Assembly (NCBI GenBank): GCA_034509755.1
Contig: CM067539.1
Coordinates: 61,018,513 to 61,082,512, forward strand
DNA from: Anisodus tanguticus
Taxonomy: Eukaryota; Streptophyta; Magnoliopsida; Solanales; Solanaceae
Reading direction: 5' to 3'
Length of the DNA: 64,000 nucleotides
The notes below the pieces were generated by a model. That model saw nothing but the letters and a program-made list of their open reading frames with translations, searched no databases and had not been told where the DNA came from. Shown piece by piece: positions 31,600-42,719 of the stretch (position 1 is the stretch's first letter; each line of letters begins with the position of its first letter). The translations under genes were made by a program, and so were the position numbers.

Positions 31600-32060
31600 G
31601 AAGGAGTCCATGTTCTCATTCCATATCCAATATGAGACTCTTAACATGTAAAGAATGGATTTTGGGCCTAACTCAACCCCAAAAGCTAGTTTGTAGGGTG
31701 AGGATTGTCAAAGTCCATATAAAGAGTCCATGTTCCCATTCCATATCCGATGTGGGACTTTTAACACTCCTCCGCACGCCCAGACCTTGTTAACCGGAGC
31801 GTGGATTAAATAATCCATTCTTTACATGGTATCAGAGTCAGACTCATTCTAATTCTTTGTTCACCGATGTTGGGCCCCCCAAATTATATAATTCACGCTC
31901 TAGTTAACAAGGTCTGGGCGTGCGGGGGAGTGTTAAGAGTCTCACATCGGATATGGAATGGGAACATGGACTCCTTATATGGACTTGGACAATCCTCACC
32001 CTACAAACTAGCTTTTGGGGTTGAGTTAGGCCCAAGATTCATTCTTTACATATACAACTA
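31600..32060. mobile_element. Palindromic TRIM-like element (rearranged)
   Basis: A small LTR of about 120 bp (31931-32050, TGTTAAGAGTCTCACATCGG ... ATTCATTCTTTACA) is preceded by a purine tract (GGGCGTGCGGGGGAG), a short interior and a primer site TGGTATCAGAGTCAGACTC (31827). The left side (31600-31800) is the same LTR and purine-tract region in reverse orientation, followed by the start of another LTR. The two arms therefore form a large inverted repeat around 31800-31890. Terminal-repeat retrotransposons in miniature have this LTR size; the inverted arrangement is unusual. Confidence 0.8.
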
Positions 32061-32160
32061 CCTAAGGCATTATGGAAAATTCTGTGTTCTTTTCTTTTTT
32101 TGGTCACCCATAAGTTTTTAAGTTCTTTGTTCCTATTCTATTATTTGCTAGCTGATCCAA

Positions 32161-32165
32161 TATAT
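32161..32165. repeat. Target-site duplication TATAT (left) of LTR element C
   Basis: TATAT precedes the LTR at 32166; TATAT follows the other LTR at 38445-38449. Confidence 0.85.
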
Positions 32166-33421
32166 TGTTGGGAGTTTTTGCTCTATGGTACTTTATAAAG
32201 CAGTACGGGAAGTATTTAACTATTACAAGTATTCGAAAGGATAAACAAAGATTTCAATAATATTTTCGACTAGAAATCTGAAAATTACAATATAACAACA
32301 AAACTGAAATTACGATTTTGTTGAAGACTGAAAAATGGAAACTGGTTTATGCTGAGTCGAGTGTGGCACTCTGTCCTTAAGACAATATTGCCCCGTATGT
32401 ATCCTTTATACGTCCCGGACAATTTGTCTCCCAAGATAAAACAAGAATGGAACCCTTGAGCAAAGGAAACTCAAGAGCTACCGTGAAGAATATTGAGTAA
32501 CGAAATGATGCTTGGAAGTTGTAGGAAGAAGATTTTTTCTGGTTGTGTATTTTCGTGCATATCAAGTGTGCTCAACAATGGTGTAAGGGGGTGTTTATAT
32601 AGGTGAAGGAGGGGCTGAAAAACTCGCTGAAAAGCGCCTCCATAATAGCCAAATAATGGCCATTATGGAGGTAGTAAAGTCACCAACATAAATGGTGAAA
32701 GACCAACGGATTTGGCCATTATAGGAGGAGTAATTCACCAAAATAAATGGCTGAATTGAGTGCTTGGCTTTTCTCGTTCGACCGTCGAAATTCGAACTTC
32801 GGGGACCAAACTGTACATCTTGAAACTTCGGGGACCAAACTGTACATCTTGAAACTTCGGGACCAAACAAGACATCCGAAAGAATTCTCGTTCAAACCGT
32901 ACGTCCGAAACTTCTGGGATCAAACTGTACTTCTGGCAAAGTTTTCTGGCCCAAAAAGATAATATCAGAAGGCTCACGTCCCACGGCCCGTGACCCGTGA
33001 ACCCGAGAACCCGGAACTCGGAACCGGACCGGACGGGCGGGCGGCGGCGGCGCGCGTGTGGTCTTTCCTCGAACCGAAGCACATCTAGGTCCTCCCTCCT
33101 TTAAACACATGGGATACCCCTTGGGGTCCCAAACCCCAAACCAATTTCGAGTCTTATATACACAACAATTTTTTCTTCCTCTACCGATGTGGGAGAATTA
33201 CACACAATACCACACTTTCCATGCTTCAAACACCTTACTTCGTGAACCAATATCTCTTTCATTTCTCAATGAAATTTGACGATTCTTGGCCCTACGGTTA
33301 TCTACGTACTTAGTAGATCATGCATGTGTGAAGAACTCGGATTCTCCAACATACGTTACACTAGTGTTTAAGCCGTTAAAGTTGGTCGGTCGCAACTCCC
33401 GCCAAAGGCAAATTTCCAACA
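32166..33421 (-). repeat. 3' LTR of element C (1256 bp)
   Basis: TGTTGGGAGTTTTTGCTC ... TTTCCAACA. Contains ~28-bp subrepeats of GAAACTTCGGGGACCAAACT at 32797-32870 and the GC-rich block at about 33020-33060. Confidence 0.92.
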
Positions 33422-36400
33422 ATCCCCTCTTGAAAGAGATTTTGGCGCACTCACATGGTGTCTTTTCATTTCCAAAGAATATTTCACGGACCGATGTTGC
33501 ATAAGGAGAGGTAGCCTCGGCTTTGAACCTTCCATAGTTGAATACCATCGGACTTACTTACTGCGCGGTGAACGTGATGTCTTGAACCGTCGTGTTTAGT
33601 GTAAGCCAAGACAACGGTACCAACACAACAAATTCCCTTACTCTCTTCTTCGTAATGTTTTGTCCGTTTTGGCCATGGACAACGTCTTGGATTCTTAAGT
33701 GCGTTCAATTTGAGGCGGCCGTCCTCGCACTTAAATAGGTGGTCTCCTACAAGGTATCCTGCTATACCCCACTTCACAAGTGTTAGGAACCATTAAAAGT
33801 TTCCCAAAGACCTAACCTCAACTGTTGAGGATCATTACGAGTTTTGAAAACTTAACCTTTACCCATACTGCAGATAGCACTTAACGTCTATCGCGGGAAC
33901 GGCTTTGGATTTGGTGTTTCTTTTCGAAATCACTATCCGAAGTGCTCATGCTTCCACCGAAGCGATCAACCGAACCTTTACAACTTAGTTTTCCCATTGA
34001 ACCAAATTACTCGGGATCTCCGGTTCGTAAGGTTGGGTTTCCACCGTATTGGTCCGTATATTTTGGGTTTTAAGCTCATTCCCCTAGACAGGCGTAACAC
34101 TTGATCTCCGGGTAGTCCCTTAGTTTGTAAACAAGGAAGTGACACCCGTGATGATCAACCGCCATACGGTGCTATGTCTCCGACGGATCCCCGACACGAG
34201 ATATGTCCGTACGCCGTCATCCGTGTCCTTCCTAAAGCCGACCGGCTAGCCACGATGTGTAGAGCTACCGCCGAAGGCACGGGTTTCTCCCAATAAGGGA
34301 CGTCCTCTCGAGTCGTGAAGTTACTCAACTTCTTTCATGCTTTGTATAAAGCGATAAACTCCGATACCATCATGATTCGGTCGATGCAAGTTTGTTTAGA
34401 GGATTTTCCAAGAACCACCATACACATTTACTTGTGGCTTTGGTGTTCTTCGGATCCGATGTCCAGTTTGCATCACCGTGTTCTCTCGTAACCGCTGGAA
34501 ATCCGAATACTATAATCCGTAGATAAGCGAATAATTCGTATATCGTCATATCCGACTTAACGCCTTCTATTGATCATGTATTAAGATCATCGAGTGAACC
34601 TTAGTTCAACCGATCTGTTTGTTGGATGATACCAAGTCGGTTGTAGTGTGTACAATATATTGAACTACACGTGACCTAAGCATATCGCTCCTTGTCTATG
34701 GGTGCACCATGATTCCAATCGCCCTATGATTCATATCCATTGGTGGCTTCAACGAGATCGTCAACTATCGACCGATCCGTTAGATGTCTTAGAAATCCAA
34801 TTCCTAAGATGTCATCTCGTGATACTCATATCTTTCATATCGAGACTTTGTTTCAATATGATTTTCACTCTAAGACCGTTGGTTTTCCAACTGTTGGCTT
34901 TCTAACTTCGAGTCAATGTTTCGTGATCGATTCATTGTTTCGTTTTATCTCGAGACTTTCGGACCAAAATGTTAACATTTCGGGGACCAAAATGAAAGTT
35001 CGGAAGAAGCCCAACAGTTCAAAGAAACCAATTCGATCCTCTTCTTCCAACTCTCCGATTTGGAAGGTTTGTTTCAACACCCATGCCATGTAAGATTACA
35101 ATGGCCCTGGATGTGAAGCTACTCACAGGGGAGCACTTTTTACAACCCAAAGGTTCTTTTCCTGGAGGAAGATTAACTATTACACGAGTATGGTTCTATA
35201 TATGGAATCTATTTCTCTCTTTAGCTTCTTTCCAAAGCGCGCTTTTGGAGATGACAATTATTTGTTAATTGTTCATGGTTCATTATTAACCATACAAGCT
35301 AGAAGGACTCGAACAAGTCTTTGTCCCCTTCTTTGCTCCGTCTCGGTTCAACATCTAGAATCCCCGAGTTCTCGGATCTGGAAAATTAAGTTCCGGATAT
35401 CCGAAACTTTCGAGTCTCGTAGATACGGAACGTCTAGTTCCGGACAATCGAACCCTCGCGGGTTCTTGTTAACATTGAGCAATTACTCCTTTTTCCTATT
35501 TCAAGGAAAGTTATCTTCAATGAATTCAAAGATTCTTTGACGCCAAGAGACGATCAACACTATCGTTATTTTGCGGATCCGGTGGATATGCAATCTACGA
35601 TCTTAGGTACAACTTGACATGTTTCGGTATTCCAACTTTTACCAAGCCACCCCACATAATTTGGGCGTACGACTTTGCGCTTGGCTAACACCGTTGGACC
35701 GAAGTGAGAAATGAGCGATCGTTTAATGAACGATGCTTCACATTCTCCCCTCTATTGCTACGAATTTTGCAATCCATAGGCATAGTTGATTTTCAACTTC
35801 AGACTTTGTAGCGCTTATCCGCTTCAACAACTTCATCTTTGCTTTTCAACAAACAAAGGATTCCATACGTTGTACCATCATCAATGAAGATCACAACGTA
35901 CTTGTCTCCCCCTCTATTTTGTATAAACTTCAAATCACCCAAGTAGGTGTGACTAAGTTCTAGAGGAGCGGTGCTTCTTTCGCTATTCCCTTGACGAAAT
36001 TTGGAAAGGTGATTTTGCCTCTTCGTCTACCTCACATTCATTTTGAGGGTTTATGTCGACGATGAGGCAACAATCTCAACATCGTTAGCTTTTGAATGAC
36101 TTGCTATTTAACGTGTCTTAATCTATGATGGCATAGATGCACGGATTACAAATATATCATTCATTTGGCTACGGACATACTTTGTACCATTCTTAGTTAT
36201 TACGGAGACTGTTGGACTAGTCTCAAACCAAATTGACCAACAGGCGTCCCTTAAACCAAGTTAGGGATATGTATCACATCATCTTAGAGTGATCTCATTC
36301 CCCGAAGTCCTATTGAGGACAACATCTCCAACCCCTTCTACTTTAGAGGTGGTGTTGCTTCACATGAACAACCTCTTACCCGTGGTTAGGGCGTAACCGG

Positions 36401-37375
36401 ATCATATATGATCCGGATACTCGCCCACTCCGGTTGCTTGCTTTGGCATCGAGTGTCCAATTTCTTTATTGCCTTTCTTTAGGCCTTCGAGATCATTAAG
36501 ACACCGGAAACTCGGCCCACCTTACTAGGTGTCCATTACTTTTCCTATGAAATGAATTACGGCACCACTCCCGATCGCCGGAGGCTTTATATGACCGAGT
36601 GTCCAATATCATCATATCAAAGGAATTTTGGCCCACTTCGCCGCGCCGGAGGCTTTGTATGACCGAGTGTCCAATATCATCCTATGAAGGATCTTCTGCC
36701 AAATAATATGACAGCTCAACGTCATCAATTTTTAGACTTTTTCCGTTATGATTGGTGCCCGAGATAATTCTTGGCGCTTACTTAAGAGTGGTAACGATTT
36801 TCGCACGTTAGTGGATCTTTCTCCATCGTATGTGCGAACATACTTTACACACTTTAACAATTACACTTAAAAGAACGGATCTTTTTAAGTCATTTACAAT
36901 CCAATCTTTAAACGGGAAAGAAGATAAGATTAAACTTCTGATTTTAAAGCGTAAGGAATATAAATTATTTTCATATTCCTCCTTACTTTAATCCATTTTT
37001 AATCAGACATCATTTAATCTTTATTCTTGACAAGTAAGAAAAACTACTTATCCCTATTTCGGATTCTGGCTCACTTCAGTCACTTCATCAGACTGAGTGT
37101 CCATTTCCTTCTCACCATTATTCGGATCCTTTGTCTGGGACGAGATATAGGCCTTCACACTACAAGATAGAATAACATCTTCACTCTTCTCCTCTTGTCC
37201 CGCTTGACATCCTCGAGCTCTCGTGAGCGCTTGTTCCCACCGAGTCTTTGTAGCGGTGAGACCATGAACACGTTCATCATCATCACTCTCTTCTACCGGA
37301 AAACCATTTTCATATCCGATTTGGTCACACAACTTTTGACCGACATCTTTCGAATACTAATAGTAATACAATACA

Positions 37376-37389
37376 AATATTGTCTTAAG
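37376..37389 (-). promoter_or_regulatory. Putative self-complementary primer-binding site of element C
   Basis: AATATTGTCTTAAG on +, one base from the 5' LTR. It is the exact 14-base reverse complement of 37602-37615 in the same LTR. Compared with copy A both partners changed in step (ATCTTG to ATATTG). Confidence 0.65.
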
Positions 37390-37390
37390 T

Positions 37391-38444
37391 TGTTGGGAGT
37401 TTTTGCTCTATGGTACTTTATAAAGCGATGCGGGAAGTATTTAACTATTACAAGTATTCGAAAGGATAAACAAAGATTTCAATAATATTTTCGACTAGAA
37501 ATCGAAAATTACAATATAACAACAAAAGCTGAAATTACGATTTTGTTGAAGACGAAAAATGGAAACTGGTTTATGCTTTGAGTCGAGTGTGGCACTCTGT
37601 CCTTAAGACAATATTGCCCCGTATGTATCCTTTATACGTCCCGGACAATTTGTCTCCCAAGATAAAACAAATGAATGAACCCTTGAGCAAAGGAAACTCA
37701 AGAGCTACCGTGAAGAATATTGAGTAACGAAATGATGCTTGGAAGTTGTAGGAAGAAGATTTTTTCTGTTGTGTATTTTCGTGCATATCAAGTGTGCTCA
37801 ACAATGGTGTAAGGGGGTGTTTATATAGGTGAAGGAGGGGCTGAAAAACTGCTTGAAAAGCGCCTCCATAATAGCCAAATAATGGCCATTATGGAGGTAG
37901 TAAAGTCACCAACATAAATGGTGAAAGACCAACGGATTTGGCCATTATAGGAGGAGTAATTCACCAAAATAAATGGGTGAATTGAGTGCTTGGCTTTTCT
38001 CTGTCTTGACCGTCGAAATTCTGAACTTCGGGGACCAAACTCGTACATCTTGAAACTTCGGGGACCAAACGTACATCTTGAAACTTCGGGACCAAACAAG
38101 ACATCCGAAAGAATTCGGTTCAAACTCGTACGTCCGAAACTTCGGGATCAAACGTACTTCGGCAAAGTTTTCTCGGCCCAAAAAGATAATATCGGAAGGC
38201 CCGTGAACCCGTGAACCGTGAACCCGTGAACCCGTGAACCCGTGAACCGTGAACCGGAACCGGACGGGCGGGCGGCGGCGGCGCGCGTGTGGTCTTTCCT
38301 CGAACCGAAGCACATCTAGGTCCTCCCTCCTCTAAACACATGGGATACCCCTTGGGGTCCCAAACCCCAAACCAATTTCGAGTCTTATATACACAACAAT
38401 TCTTTCTTCCTCTACCGACTCCCGCCAAAGGCAAATTTCCAACA
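37391..38444 (-). repeat. 5' LTR of element C (1054 bp)
   Basis: Matches 32166-33421 but lacks about 200 bp between TCTACCGA and CTCCCGCC near 38418. On the sense strand TATAAA (37631-37636) stands 21 bases before the segment AATATTGTCTTAAG (37602-37615). An expanded CCCGTGAA octamer array lies at 38200-38255. Confidence 0.92.
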
Positions 38445-38768
38445 TATATTTCATGCTTCACCCTTCAGCCAGGGTTGGAGCTAGAATACAGGATACGGGT
38501 TCTGTCGAACCAAATAGTTTTGATCTAAATCGTGTATTTGTCTCAAGAAATTCATTGAATGCGTATAAATTATTAATTTAGAGCCCAGTAACTTAAGAAG
38601 ACTAGAATCCCAAACCCAAACTTCAAATCCTGGTTCTGCCTCTTCCTTCAACAAGTTTTGTTCACAAACTTACGCAAAAAAAATCTTGTTGCAAGATTGA
38701 ATATCATTGTTACCATATTGTTTATAAAGGATGTTCGTATTATAGGATTAACAAGTTTAATGTTGCAG

Positions 38769-38920
38769 GAAGGTCTATTCACGTAATGACTTTTGAAGTG
38801 GGAGCAGTTCTCGAGGATGCAAAATGGCAGGCCACTGTATATTGTTTCGAGAATAAAAGGTTTAAAGATCACCCTGCATCAGACAACAATATTCTGGAAA
38901 TTGTCTCAAATGGTATTTGA
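38769..38920 (+). CDS. Orphan terminal exon of an unidentified gene
   Basis: After acceptor TTAATGTTGCAG (38757-38768) an open frame of 49 codons reads RSIHVMTFEVGAVLEDAKWQ, ATVYCFENKRFKDHPASDNN, ILEIVSNGI and ends at TGA (38918-38920). AT-rich sequence resembling a 3' UTR follows (ATGTAAATGTATTTGCC). Composition and acceptor suggest a genuine last exon. No upstream exon is visible between the LTR element at 38444 and this exon, and I do not recognise the protein. It may belong to a gene disrupted by element C or be a gene fragment. Confidence 0.45.
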
Positions 38921-39119
38921 GAGAGTTCATATAGCTGAGAATATGTAAATAGCTAGTACATGTTTTTAGTAATGTAAATGTATTTGCCTTAGTTTGCTGC
39001 CTGTATCAGAAGTTGACAGGATAGCGATAACCAGTTCCATCTGTTTCATCCCCCTACTGTATTGACAATAAGAAGCTTGCTGAAAAGCAGTTTATGCCAT
39101 CAATGTTGTATATAACAAT

Positions 39120-39242
39120 AATATGTGTTGCTCGAACTCTTCAAAATGGCTAAGGATGCATGTCGGATCCTCAAAAAATAGTACATTTTTTGAAAATCAA
39201 CACGGATGCAACAACACTTTTGGATAGTCCGAATAACATAGA
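39120..39242. mobile_element. MITE with imperfect inverted ends
   Basis: Left end TGTTGCTCGAACTCTTCAAAA and right end CTTTTGGATAGTCCGAATAACATAG are inverted repeats of each other with several differences. Same family as 30447-30568. Confidence 0.65.
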
Positions 39243-39520
39243 CTCGGTGTTTGGTTACTTGCAAACAAAACAGACCAGTTTCTGTGTGAAATAATAGGGA
39301 TTGGTTAGTTACTTAGAGAATTCACAAGCGAAGAAATTTAAGCAATTTTCGGGCTCAATAGTACTACGTAGGAAAGAAAGAGATCTTTTGCTCAATTCAA
39401 CAACATATTATAGAGTATCTTTACCTAATAATGTAATGTACGCATTTGATCGAATTTTTGGGACGTTCCATGAATAAATCAACTGGTGGCACTTTGGAGA
39501 TGCCACCTTGTTTATAAATA

Positions 39521-39550
39521 CTAGTTTCTCTACACGTGCGTTACACGTGT
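39521..39550 (-). mobile_element. Helitron 3' terminus
   Basis: On the minus strand the hairpin ACACGTGTAACGCACGTGT is followed by AGAGAAA and CTAG|T, the hairpin-plus-CTRR-T end of a Helitron. The element body would extend to the right; its 5' TC end was not located. Confidence 0.55.
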
Positions 39551-40149
39551 ATGCCGAGTCATATAATATATGTTTTTGTAAAATAAATTAATATTATTAA
39601 AAAAATTACGTAAATAATTATACATGAAAGGATAAAGTATAAGTTTCTATGAATGATTATCATGGATCGTCGTATGATGGTTTGGCTTGTCTATTGAAAT
39701 ATTGTCTGAATCTACAAAGATAAACAATCAAAGTCTAATTAGATACATTTTTGGTTCTAAAAACACCATAGTTTAAAAGTTTGTACGTCATTTTTTGCAA
39801 ACAAACATTTAACCTAAGCCAAACAACATAACGTGAATGTAGCACATTGCTAAACAGGCGGCACATAAGTTCGTCGCTATTCGCTAATATTTGCATTAAA
39901 GTAAATGTATGAAACGAAATCGATTATGTTAGCTATTAAACATTGCACATGAAAACTTTGCAAGGTTAATTAACCAAATAACTAATTTGAAAATTATATT
40001 AATTAATTAATTCAAATATATTATTTTGAAATTGTTATTCACAATGTTTTCTTTCTTTTCTTTTGACGTTCCAACAACAATAACAAATGCTTTAGTCCAA
40101 AAAAGTTGGGGTTTCTTTTCTTTTTTTCATTCTTCAAGTTTTATCATTT

Positions 40150-40275
40150 AAACACAACAACATACCCAGTGAAATTTGATAACGTGGGTCTGAGGATAAT
40201 AGTGTACGCAGACCTTACCTCTACCTTGGTAGGTAGAACGGATTGTTTCCGAAAATCCTCAGCTCAAGACAAAGC
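40150..40275 (-). mobile_element. TS-SINE / RTE 3'-tail fragment
   Basis: The + strand reads ACAACAACATACCCAGTGAA, GTGTACGCAGACCTTACCTC and GATTGTTTCCGAAAATCCTC. It is the reverse complement of the conserved tail ending in TTG repeats. Confidence 0.8.
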
Positions 40276-40940
40276 ATAGGCACAAGCAAAGCAAGAGAAA
40301 CGGTCAAACCTAGACAAGAAATTTAAAGCAGTATGAAAATGATGGTAACAAAAGCGAGTAAGCCATGATAGAGCATTATGAAGAGGAAGTAGTAACTAAC
40401 GAAGGTAAATAAGATAAACAAAGTATATTAAAAAACACATAGCAGCATAAAACAAACGACAGAAGATTATAAAGCAATATTGTGTCTACTAGTATGATAT
40501 GCTAAACATGCGTAGAAAGTTTTATCATTTAAACACAAATTCATATATTATGTGACTTTTTTCTTGTTTCCCATCCGATGTTAGATATTCATATGAGGGG
40601 GGATCCAAATTCATTTTGTGTAAGGTTCATTAAAGCTAAAAGAGTTCTCTACTAGAGTGTTTTTCATCTCTAGGACTCAAATTCCATACTTATATTTAAG
40701 GATTGAGGGATTCTATCCATCCATCACCACCCTTGACGGTAAGTAAAAGTGATGTTAATATAGCTTGACATGGCTTCTTTCTGTTCTCATGGTTTAAGTA
40801 TTCCCTAGAAATAGTAATTACTAAGATACGTATTATAGATGTGTAATATTTTTTTATCATCCTTTAAGTTTATACCAATGTAATGTTTAAATATTCTTTT
40901 TAGGTTTAATTTTAAATTTTACTTTTATTTCTTTTAAATC

Positions 40941-41605
40941 TATGCTTGTTAGCTTACTTTCCACAATAAACTTGCTACATTTTTTCACACATGGTATTGG
41001 TAATATACTTAACCTTTTTCCGTCCTCATATCATAAAGTAAGACTTTTATAATTAAATTACAGTCTTGAAAATTAGCACAAGGGTTAATTAACTGAAAGT
41101 TTATATTGCCAATATACAATACTCCATATTAATAGTAATCAATTCTATATTTATTTTGTTCTGTCTCTCAATATTCCTTTTATTTTTATTTTTTAGTATG
41201 TTTGTGTAGTAATTTCTAATGTCTCAACTTCCATGAATATTATTAATCACAACTAATAGTATTCACGAACACCATCATATTATCAATATATCGATAAATT
41301 AACAAAAATAATCACATATCTTATGCATATAATCATTATATGTCTAATTTTGAAATGTGACTTAATTTTCTTTTAGGTTTATGCTTGTTACTTCCTTTCC
41401 ACAGTGAAGATTTTTCATACACAATGTCGATAATACACTTATTTTATATTCTATCCACATGTCATAAAGATCAAGTAAAACATTTATAATTAAATCACAG
41501 TCTTAAATATTGGATATTGAAGTTAATTAATTGGAAGCTTCTACTGCTTATGTATCCAAATTTTATATTAACAGTAATCAATTCTATAATTAATTTTTAT
41601 AGTAC
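40941..41605. repeat. Diverged direct repeat, two ~220-bp copies
   Basis: Copies 40941-41160 and 41382-41605 share TATGCTTGTTA, CTTTCCACA, ATTTATAATTAAAT, CACAGTCTT and AGTAATCAATTCTATA with many differences. Surrounding DNA is AT-rich with no gene. Confidence 0.7.
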
Positions 41606-41704
41606 TCTAGCTTTCGTTTTGTTCGTCGTTTCTTGTACATGTATACAATAATATTTAGGATAATTTCAGACACCTCCAAGTTTGCCTTTATAATAATGAC
41701 TTCC

Positions 41705-42714
41705 TGTTGGGTATTTACAAAGATTGCAGGAACGGAAATTACAAGTAACTGCGTATGTAAGAATTGAAATTACAATTCAACTATAAAACTGAAAATTACA
41801 ATATAACAACAAAACTGAAATTACTATTTTGTTGAACAAGAAAACTGGAAAGCGGTTTTTGCTGAGTCGAGTGTGGCACTCTGTCCTTAAGACAATATTG
41901 CCCCGTATGTATCCTTTATACGTCCTGGACAATTCGTCTTCCAAGATAAAACAGCAATGGAACTATTGAGCAAAGGAAACTCAAAAGCTACCGTGAAGAA
42001 TATTGAATAACGAAATGATGCTTGGAAGATTTAGGAAGAAACTCGCTTTGCTTTCTCGCTTTGTGTAATTTCGTGTATATCAAGTGTGCCTCAACAATGG
42101 TGTAAGGGGTGTTTATATAGGAGGAAGAGGGAATTTGTTTGATCGCCTCCATAACACCATTATTGGCCAAATAATGACCATTATGGAGGTAGTAAAGCCA
42201 CCACATAAATGGAGAAAATTGCCAACGGATTGGCCATTATATGAGGTGTAATTCAGCCAAAATAAATGGCTGAATTGAGTGCTTGGACGTTTCTGTTCGG
42301 ACCGTCGAAATTCTGCCTTTCGAAAAATTTCGGGGACCAAACTGTACATCTTCAAACTTCGAGGACCGAACTTGTACATCGAAAGAATTCGGTCCAAAGC
42401 GCACATCCGAAACTTCGGGATCAAACTGTACTTCGGCAAAGTTTTCGGCCCAAAAAGATAATATCGAGAAGGCCCACGGCCCACGACCCGTGAACCCAAG
42501 AACACGGAGCCGGGACCGGACGGGCGGGCGGGGCGGCGCGCGTGTGGTCTTTCCTTGAACCGAAGCACATCTAGGTCTTCCCTCCTTTAAACACATGGGA
42601 TACCCCTTGGGGTTCCAAACCCCAAACCAATTTCGAGTATTATATACACAACAATTCTTTCTTTCTCTACCGATGAGGGAGAATTGATCACACACCACAC
42701 TTTTCCATGCTTCA
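41705..42714 (-). repeat. Solo LTR of the main family with TSD CTTCC and a shortened terminus
   Basis: Starts TGTTGGGTATTTACAAAG and follows the family LTR (CCTTAAGACAATATTGCCCC, the GC-rich block, CCCCTTGGGGTTCC). It ends at CCATGCTTCA, about 220 bp short of the usual CCAACA end. CTTCC occurs at 41700-41704 and 42715-42719, giving TG...CA ends (sense TGAAGC...) and a 5-bp TSD. Either it is a derived LTR with a new terminus or a truncation with a chance match. Confidence 0.8.
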
Positions 42715-42719
42715 CTTCC

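Larger units (their letters stand above)
32166..38444 (-). mobile_element. LTR element copy C, non-autonomous member of the main family
   Basis: A 6.3-kb element with LTRs 32166-33421 and 37391-38444, TSD TATAT and a purine tract AAGAGGGGAT beside the left (3') LTR. The interior (33422-37390) is collinear with copy A, including the missing pol segments, the 65-bp tandem repeat and the small ORF. The ORF is frameshifted here by loss of one base at a CAG (sense strand CTG). The sequence differs from copies A and B mostly at CTG/CAG sites, which become CG, CCG or CTCG. No tRNA primer site adjoins the 5' LTR. Confidence 0.92.

Noticed and set aside
32735..33110. Several overlapping ORFs rich in Arg/Pro/Gly across the LTR GC block (also 37945-38461 and 42113-42788)
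   Set aside because: They lie on both strands of LTR sequence, change with each copy and follow simple GC-rich repeats.
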